Source: Apricaphanius iberus (Eukaryota > Chordata > Actinopteri > Cyprinodontiformes > Aphaniidae). Taken from it: DNA of 64,000 bases. Numbering within the stretch: position 1 is the first letter of the stretch; each line of letters opens with the position of its first letter. Below, one piece after another: positions 57,975-64,000 of this stretch. A program made the translations under genes and the position numbers. The notes beneath the pieces were generated by a model, which saw only the letters and a list, made by a program, of their open reading frames with translations, had not been told where the DNA came from and ran no database searches. The stretch covers positions 1,798,001 to 1,862,000 of the forward strand of contig JAPXFQ010000351.1 in NCBI GenBank assembly GCA_028564705.1, read 5' to 3'.

Positions 57975-59870
57975 ACGACTTCTGCCTCCACATCTGATCG
58001 ATCTTTCTGGTCTCTCTTAATCACCTCCATCACTTTGTGGGGGCAGAGCCCTTGATATTGCTCTGTGGGACGCGGCCGCTGAACGCTTTAGTGTCGGGGG
58101 CGTCTACGAGGGGTCCTTGGGGGTGGGTCAGCTAGCGATTGGGGCGCTGGGTGCCATGACCCTCACCTGGGGTGGGACTTTGGGGGCTTTGGTTGGTGAC
58201 TCCTAGTGGCTGCATGCGGCGCCTTAGGGAGGTTGCGCTGGCGGACAGGGGTTACTGGACTGGTGCTGTACTGCTCTGGGATGGGTCTTGGACCACAACT
58301 ATGGTGGCGCCGCACGCCCGTAGCTGTGGTCCTGACCTGGGCTTTGCTGGTGGTGGAGGCTTGCCACGGGTGCCGGCTGGGGGGGGATGTGGTCGAACGC
58401 TTGCAGTCGTACACTGCTGCCTTTTCCCTGGGCTGGTTCTTGTCGCCGGCCTCTGCGGTGAGCTGGCCGGGTGGTGGGGTGTGGGCTGGTGGATGGGGGC
58501 GCTGGGTTTGGTTGCTTCCCAGCCATTGGACAGCAATAGCAAGGGTGGTGGATGTCAGCCGGGTGGGTCGGCCGCCTAGGGCCTTGCTCTGCTCATAGGC
58601 AAGGCACGGTGTGGCCGGGGTTTCCGAGTTGGTGGTGCACTGGGTTATCACCTCAGCGTGGGGGCCTTGGTGCACTGGTGGTGCTGGGGGCCTCTCTTGT
58701 TGGACGGGGAGGTGTTACCATCCAGCACAGGCACTCTCCCTGATGGAGTGCGCTTAGATGGGGGGAAGGAGGATATGTGGGGGAAGGGTGGGCTAAACTC
58801 AACCTGGGTGTCTAGTGTCCTGTGTTTTGATAGTAGTCTGAATGCTATGATCTATTTAGGTCTCCCCCTGGGATGGGGGCGGGGGGCTGGCCTTGGCCCC
58901 CATGGAGCTTGGTGGTGTCGCGGCTGCAGGCCCCAACTTTGACGTGCTGGGGCCTCCCACTCCTGGTGGATCATGCTAAAGGGGGGTGCCTATTGGACTC
59001 GGCAGGGGAGCTGGCTCAGTGGGAATGGCATTGTGTCACCCCAGTCCTTTCCTCCCCATCATTGTGGGCCCGTAGACTCGTCCCTGCAATGTCCCGGGCC
59101 CCAGTATTGCGGCTGCAGGGTGTTCCACTGGTGCTTACATCTGTTCCTCCCCTGGTGTGCTGTCGGCCCTTCGCTGGTCCGCTTGTGGCTCTTGCACTCT
59201 GTGGGGCTCTGGACATATACGTCTCCGACCTCCTTCATGTCTGCGTCGATTCCTGTAGGACAGATTGACGGCTCCTTGCACCAGCTATTAATCACTTGCA
59301 TGGGGAAACCTTATTTACACCTGCATGCTCACACACACAGATAGGTGTGGGGACATTGGTGTGTACGGACATAATCTTGAGCTGAGGTTATCGTCAATAG
59401 ATAGTTTGCACCAGGAGCTTACCAGAAACATTAGTGTTGTGTTCATTAATCCATTTTTGTGTGTAGTGAATGTGTAGTTCTCAGTTCATATTACTAGATC
59501 TGTTTTGTTAATGTTGTTCTGTTCTATTAGGGTGTTTTTTCTTCTCACTTTTCTGCAGTCCAGTGGACTGTCCAGTGAGATATTTTCTTTTTTTCTTTGT
59601 TTGCCTCCCTGTCTTGTATCGTCAGTTCACACTTATCCTGTTTTGTCTTCTTCATCTTCTTTCTTTCTTCCCTCAATTTCATGTCCATACCTTCAAGAAA
59701 TTAAACCCACAGTAATCATTAATAAAGATTGCTCATACATACATATACATAAGTGGAGTACTATAGCAAAGCTTTAATGCTCTGCTTTGAACGTAAATCT
59801 GTTGGGCTTGTACTTTGTACTCAGACACCAATTCTGAGTAGCAAACTACTCGACAGGACATGTAAAAATT
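57975..59870 (+). mobile_element. G-rich retroposon / LINE 3' UTR (copy 2)
   Basis: A long G-rich body (58,060-59,250) is followed by a C/T-rich segment (TTTGTTTGCCTCCCTGTCTT) and the conserved end with AATCATTAATAAAGATTGC, CAATTCTGAGTAGCAAACTA and GACAGGACATGT at 59,866. The last 280 bp match copy 1 (16,100-16,386). Here the poly(A) is reduced to a short A/T run and no target duplication was recognised. The left edge is approximate. Overlapping long ORFs on both strands are G+C artefacts. Probably the 3' UTR of an L1-type LINE. Confidence 0.75.
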
Positions 59871-60559
59871 TTTTTTTGCATAAATTGCATTTTCCAGGCT
59901 AAGCCTGAAGTGTCATTAACATAGTCTGGTTGTGGGTGAAAAGATTCAGCCTAAATATATATGTATTATTTAAATATGTGCTTATAGCGGAGTTTCCTGC
60001 GTTTCAAAACTATTATCTGTAAATATTGATGGGGCTTGTCCACATCAGCCCCGGCTATCGACACCTCAGAATATTGAATAATTTATAATTGTGTACATGA
60101 GTAATTACAGTACTTAGCTGTTGGACATATCTGTTGAAAAAATATTGTTTACTAATAACGTGTATATTTACAGACATGATAGGCCAAAAAATAATATTCA
60201 CCGTGTTTTTAGGAAGTCATAAAAAAAAACGTAAACTTTTTAAATAATTAAAGAACCTGTTTCTCTACATTTTAAATAAAATGGCGTTTGGGTACTTATT
60301 TCTGGTGAAAAAAGCATCTCCCGGCATTCCAGTGTCCGGTCATTTAACACAGAAGGTTTGATATAAAATATATATAAATAATAGACCTACAATAAATACA
60401 TTGTTTTAAGTAATCAAAAAGCTTTCTTTATACCCAATATTTTTTGTAAATAAATAAATTATATACAAATGGTGCCTAATATGTTCTATAACTTTGGACT
60501 TTATGGTATAGAATTAGCTAGGCATAATTTTGTATTTATCTACTTAGATTATTTTTGTT
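59871..60559. other. A+T-rich spacer
   Basis: No supported gene or repeat family. Confidence 0.4.
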
Positions 60560-61880
60560 TCAGGTTTATTATATCAAGCAGAAAATAACACAAACTGCGA
60601 GCGGCACCCCCATTTTGATTGTCATGGAGATATGACATAGCAACTGCCCGCCGGGTCTCTCCGAGCAGGAGAAATCCATCATGGCATCTCTTCACACGGC
60701 TTCTCCCTCTGTGTCAACCCCTGGAATGATGGTAAGTTAAGCATGTTTCCTTATGTATTTAGTTGTTTACTTTTGGAAGCGCTAAAATATTATAATACAT
60801 TTAATTTAGGCTTTTAACATATGTCTTGCAAAGGCTGCAAATTCAGATAGGAGGAGGTGCAGAATTAATTTTGAGGTGTAAGAATATGTATCCTTCCTCA
60901 TTTTAATAACACATTTTATGTGGGCATCGTGCTGGACCTTTTCAGAGCTTTTAACTAAAAACAAAAGGGCATTATTCTTTTAACTTGTAAATAAGACAAC
61001 TAAGCTATAACTACTACTCAAAATCACTAGTGACCAGGTTTGTATTAACTTCATGCATTTATTTTTATAGGGTTTTGAAGACAAATGTCTGTCTTGCCTC
61101 TTGGATGCATGTAGCTGGTGGCACAGCATAATTAGAACACGTTGCATTAAAGAGAAACGAGTTACCTGTTGAAACTAGCCACTTTTGAATGCAAGTCTTT
61201 ATTGAATGTAACTTCAATACGTACACAGAAGACTATAAGCTTTGTGCATAGAGAAACTGTATAAGATAGTGGAATACCAGTCAGTTCGGATACTGATTAT
61301 ATGACATTGTGCTGGTGGATGCACTGTTTAAAAAAAAAATCTGGTTTTTAAGTGGTGGCGAAAAAAACGGTAATTTATAAATAACGGAATTCCTCAGCTA
61401 AAATGACTCATATGTCTATACTTCAGGACCCTGAATCAGTGCGTATGATTTAATAAACAGAGGGTAGTGATTCTAATACCTGAAAAGTATTTCTCCACAT
61501 GATCACGGCTGGGTCCGTCTGGTCCAGAGGTGGACTTTTCCCCCCACAGAGAAATATGCAGCATTGTGGGTCTGAGAGGGGGACAGGGTGCTGGTAATGC
61601 TTCCATGGGAAAAACATAAAAATAAAATCACCTGCTGTGACTGGATAAGTCAAGTGAATTCTTATCTTTAATTTTAATTATCTTGATATATTTGATCTTA
61701 TATTAATTTTTTATGTCAACAATAATTATATTTTTCACGTTTTTCTGTCAGTTTTGAAAGGGTAAATGTATGTGCAAGAGACCCTGCAGCCAGCATACAC
61801 AAACCTGTCTTTATTTTCATGACTAAAAAGGAAAAAATAAAAATAAATACCCCCTCTGCTTTTTTTCAGAAATCGCACAC
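60560..61880 (-). repeat. Unnamed dispersed repeat, copy B (inverted)
   Basis: 61,880 down to 60,955 aligns with 3,268-4,295 in inverted orientation, with long shared runs such as GTGCATCCACCAGCACAAT. The part 60,560-60,955 has no counterpart in copy A but may belong to the same element, because no boundary is visible; it includes a CpG-rich patch with a possible first exon on the plus strand. Confidence 0.7.
60681..60731 (+). other. Possible first coding exon (weak)
   Basis: ATG at 60,681 in a good Kozak context (ATCATGG) opens 17 codons (MASLHTASPSVSTPGMM) that run exactly into GTAAGT at 60,732, a consensus splice donor. It follows a CpG-rich patch. No second exon was identified downstream, and the stretch adjoins a dispersed repeat, so it may be the start of a transposon gene, of a host gene that leaves the window, or chance. 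Confidence 0.25.
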
Positions 61881-62680
61881 TAGTTACGGAGTAACATTAA
61901 GGTTATAGACTTATGTATATTCCGTATGTTTTGTTAGAAATCAAATTTGGTAAAGTAACCAAGAGCTCTGCTAATGTTGAAACATGCAGACGCCCAGATT
62001 ACACAACATCCATATTTTGCCCTGTGCTTTAGAAACTAAAATCAACTAAACATGGATAGAATCATGTCCAAACCAACAACTTATTCCATTTAATCTTAAA
62101 AAGTATAGACTTTCAACTGTGTTTGAATCAGGGTTAAAATAGTTTTAAAATTTTCATTAGTTTTAGTTTTTATTTAGTTTTGCCTTAAGATTTCAAATTC
62201 TATTTAGTTTTAGTTAGTTTTTACCATTTGTTAGGTAGTTTAGTTTTAATTTTTTGAAAATGCTTAGTTTCAGTTTAGTTTATATTAGTTTCAGTTTTAG
62301 TTTTCGTCTTTTCGTTAAACAAGTTGTACCGAGGCAAGACAAAAAAAAAAAAGAGAGAAAAATGGATAACAAATTTTAACAAAATAATTATGCTTTTTTA
62401 TGTATTGACATGGGCCAGATTAACAGCCATACAAATCAGGCAAGTATAAAAAAAATAAATGGTAGAGTAACGTTCAAAGTTCTTTAAACACATGTGCATA
62501 AAAAAGCCCAACGATTAATGCAGGTGCTACAGTTCTATAAAAACACTGAGTGGCAAAACAACAAAACAAAAGCCAAGTACTATGATGCTTTTGATCATTT
62601 TGCACATTTGTGCTTGCTGTCAACCTTTAATGACATGTTGCTAGGCAGACCACAGAAACACAGACGACTTGACTGACATG
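61881..62680. other. Spacer with TAGTTT-rich low-complexity tract
   Basis: 62,140-62,325 is a degenerate run of TTTAGTTTTAGTT-like units, common in fish. The rest has no supported gene; the 60-codon ORF at 62,494-62,676 has no motif. Confidence 0.6.
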
Positions 62681-62836
62681 TTGGGACAATGCAATGTTTT
62701 GTTATGTATTTGTTTGGGTCAGTCACAGCACTCACTGAGTCTATTCAGGCATCATGTTTGCTTTTATTATCTCTCGCCACCTGGTGGTCAGTGCATATAA
62801 CATCATCAACATCATCATAATAAACATATCATGACA
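62681..62836 (-). mobile_element. LTR of the Ty3/Gypsy element (3' LTR)
   Basis: On the minus strand the LTR starts TGTCATGATATG right after the polypurine tract, contains AATAAAAGCAAACATG as a poly(A) signal region, and can end in CCCAACA at 62,681, giving TG...CA ends and about 156 bp. The outer edge is uncertain (TGTTGCTAGG at about 62,636 is an alternative). Confidence 0.5.
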
Positions 62837-62850
62837 TCTTCCTTTTTTTA
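62837..62850 (-). promoter_or_regulatory. Ty3/Gypsy polypurine tract
   Basis: AAAAAAAGGAAGA on the minus strand directly precedes the LTR start and would prime plus-strand DNA synthesis. Confidence 0.6.
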
Positions 62851-63036
62851 TATTCAAGAAATGTTTATCATAAAATGGCACAATGTGCTACTCCTCAACT
62901 AGCCTTTTAGGTCTATTAACACGACCACTAGCTGTTCTTGTATGAAGCATTTCTGAGCTGACATTATCGGCAGCAGTTATAGGTTGGTTATACATTTCAG
63001 GTTCTTTCTGTGAATCTGCACTGTTAACTACATTCT

Positions 63037-64000
63037 ACTGAGTAACATTTCGCTCATCATTTAGCACATTTAGATTCTTTGACAACATCAAAAACTTTCG
63101 ATTTCTTCGGTACCTTTGTCCATCTGGTGTCTGAACTACGTAAGATCTCGGGTGGTCAGACTTTCCTGATACCTGAGCTGGACACCATTTACCGTCTTGC
63201 CACAATCTCACAGTGTTTCCAGCCTGCAGTTGTTGTAATGGTTTTGCTCCTTTGCCAAAGTAGTCCTTTTGTAGTGACTGTTTTGGGATCCAACATGCAT
63301 GAAGGTGTCGGGAGCTTGGTCCTCACGTGACGTCCCAGTAACAGTTGAGCTGGTGATCTTCCGATGTCCTGAAGTGGTGTACTCCTCAGATTGAGCATTG
63401 CCACATTTGGATCTTTTCCATCTGCTTTAGCCATTTTAAGCAGTATTTTGACAGTCTGCACTCCTCGTTCTGCCATTCCATTAGACTGTGCATGATGAGG
63501 GCTCGATGTTTTGTGAATAAAGTCCCAGTCATGTGCAAACGTCTGGAATTTCCTTGAGCTAAACTGTGGTCCATTATCTGAAATTACAATTTCAGGAATA
63601 CCATATCTAGCAAATTGGGATTTTAAATGTGTGATGACAGTTGCACTTCTTGTGTCTGATTTTAACCACTCCACCTCAACAAACTTGGAATAGTAGTCCA
63701 CTAAGATTAAGTATTCCTGCTGGTCAAATGTGAATAGGTTGACGCATCTCTTTTGCCAAGGCCTTTCCGGAACACTATGTGGATGTAATGGCTCTTTGCT
63801 TAGTCGTTTCTGATATGTACTGCACACATCACAACTGCTGACTAGGTCAGTAATGCTCTGAGACATGCCAGGCCAAAAGAGTACTTCTCTTGCTCTGCGC
63901 CTGCAGCTTTCAATACCCTCGTCCTCGTGAATAAGTTTTAGCATGTCCTCTGTTAAAGATACCGGATCTATCAGTCTTTTGCCTTTCATCAGTATCCCTT
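63037..64000 (-). pseudogene. Ty3/Gypsy integrase, runs off the window
   Basis: An open frame of 266 codons (63,989-63,189) covers the zinc domain (IHEDEGIESCRRRAREVLFW...CDVCSTYQ; the second His is replaced), the DDE core (YLILVDYYSKF, VISDNGPQFSS with the second Asp, HHAQSNGMAERGVQTVK with the Glu) and RSTPLQDIGRSPAQLLLGR. A shift of frame then leads to the C-terminal GPY/F-like part (SDHPRSYVVQTPDGQRYRRN) ending at a stop near 63,037. In the first catalytic position the phrase is CVNLFTF where relatives have G-x-D-L-F, so Asp appears to be Asn. Reverse transcriptase should lie beyond 64,000 on the minus strand. The element is recent but probably inactive. Confidence 0.88.

Noticed and set aside
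58163..59344. Long Pro/Gly/Trp-rich ORFs on both strands
   Set aside because: Same G-rich 3' UTR family as 15.6 kb; base bias explains them.
1..64000. CRISPR arrays, bacterial operons, tRNA and rRNA genes
   Set aside because: No regularly spaced direct repeats, no ribosome-binding-site-led gene clusters and no cloverleaf with A and B boxes were found; the content is vertebrate repeats.

Overview
The window looks like intergenic or intronic DNA of a teleost fish. The evidence is the repeat fauna: L2, L1/Tx1, CR1 and Rex1-type LINEs, a DIRS-type tyrosine-recombinase retrotransposon, Tc1, Harbinger, hAT, piggyBac-type and Kolobok-type DNA elements, a Ty3/Gypsy element and a retrovirus remnant, together with CA and CATA microsatellites and A+T-rich spacers. 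I could not support any host protein-coding gene, tRNA or rRNA. The one candidate host-like or element-like first exon (60,681-60,731) is weak.

Layout. 0-7.7 kb: an L2 LINE 3' end (1.4-2.4 kb), copy A of a roughly 1 kb unnamed repeat (3.27-4.3 kb), a hAT MITE with an 8-bp duplication (5.03-5.25 kb), a hAT/ZBED transposase relic (6.1-6.35 kb) and a hairpin repeat. 7.76-9.88 kb: a long inverted-repeat element with 6-bp duplications, carrying an L1 fragment. 11.9-17 kb: nested mobile elements. One Harbinger copy is split by a short retroposon that carries an uninterrupted 170-codon ORF (membrane segment plus coiled coil). A second Harbinger copy sits inside an L2 LINE and is itself split by a G-rich, poly(A)-tailed retroposon with a 15-bp duplication. 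17-25 kb: L2 and other LINE reverse-transcriptase remnants, a CR1-type ORF1 with esterase signatures, and a TTAA-flanked piggyBac-type element. 25-36 kb: an L2 3' end, a Tc1 relic with a tiny L2 insertion, MITEs, an unnamed repeat family present at 18.6 and 31.8-33.4 kb, and a LINE endonuclease fragment. 36.8-39.5 kb: a DIRS-type element with recognisable RT, RNase H and tyrosine recombinase. 41.3-44.8 kb: a Tc1 relic and an internally deleted endogenous retrovirus, possibly inside an older DNA transposon. 45-46.7 kb: a Rex1-type LINE split by a Kolobok/T2-like MITE. 47.7-48.2 kb: an inverted L2 copy that matches the one at 24.8 kb. 50.3-56.3 kb: a nearly full-length but dead L1 split by an L2 LINE. 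56.4-59.9 kb: unnamed DNA repeats and a second G-rich retroposon. 60.6-61.9 kb: copy B (inverted) of the 3.3 kb repeat. 62.7-64 kb: LTR, polypurine tract and integrase of a Ty3/Gypsy element that runs off the window.

These sequences do not form a pathway. They record successive insertions and can be ordered by nesting (for example L2, then Harbinger, then G-rich retroposon). Nearly all coding remnants carry stops, frameshifts, deletions or lost catalytic residues, several of which fit CpG decay. The best candidate for something undescribed is the 12.1-13.4 kb retroposon with the membrane/coiled-coil ORF. All family assignments come from reading translations and termini by eye, without any database search.
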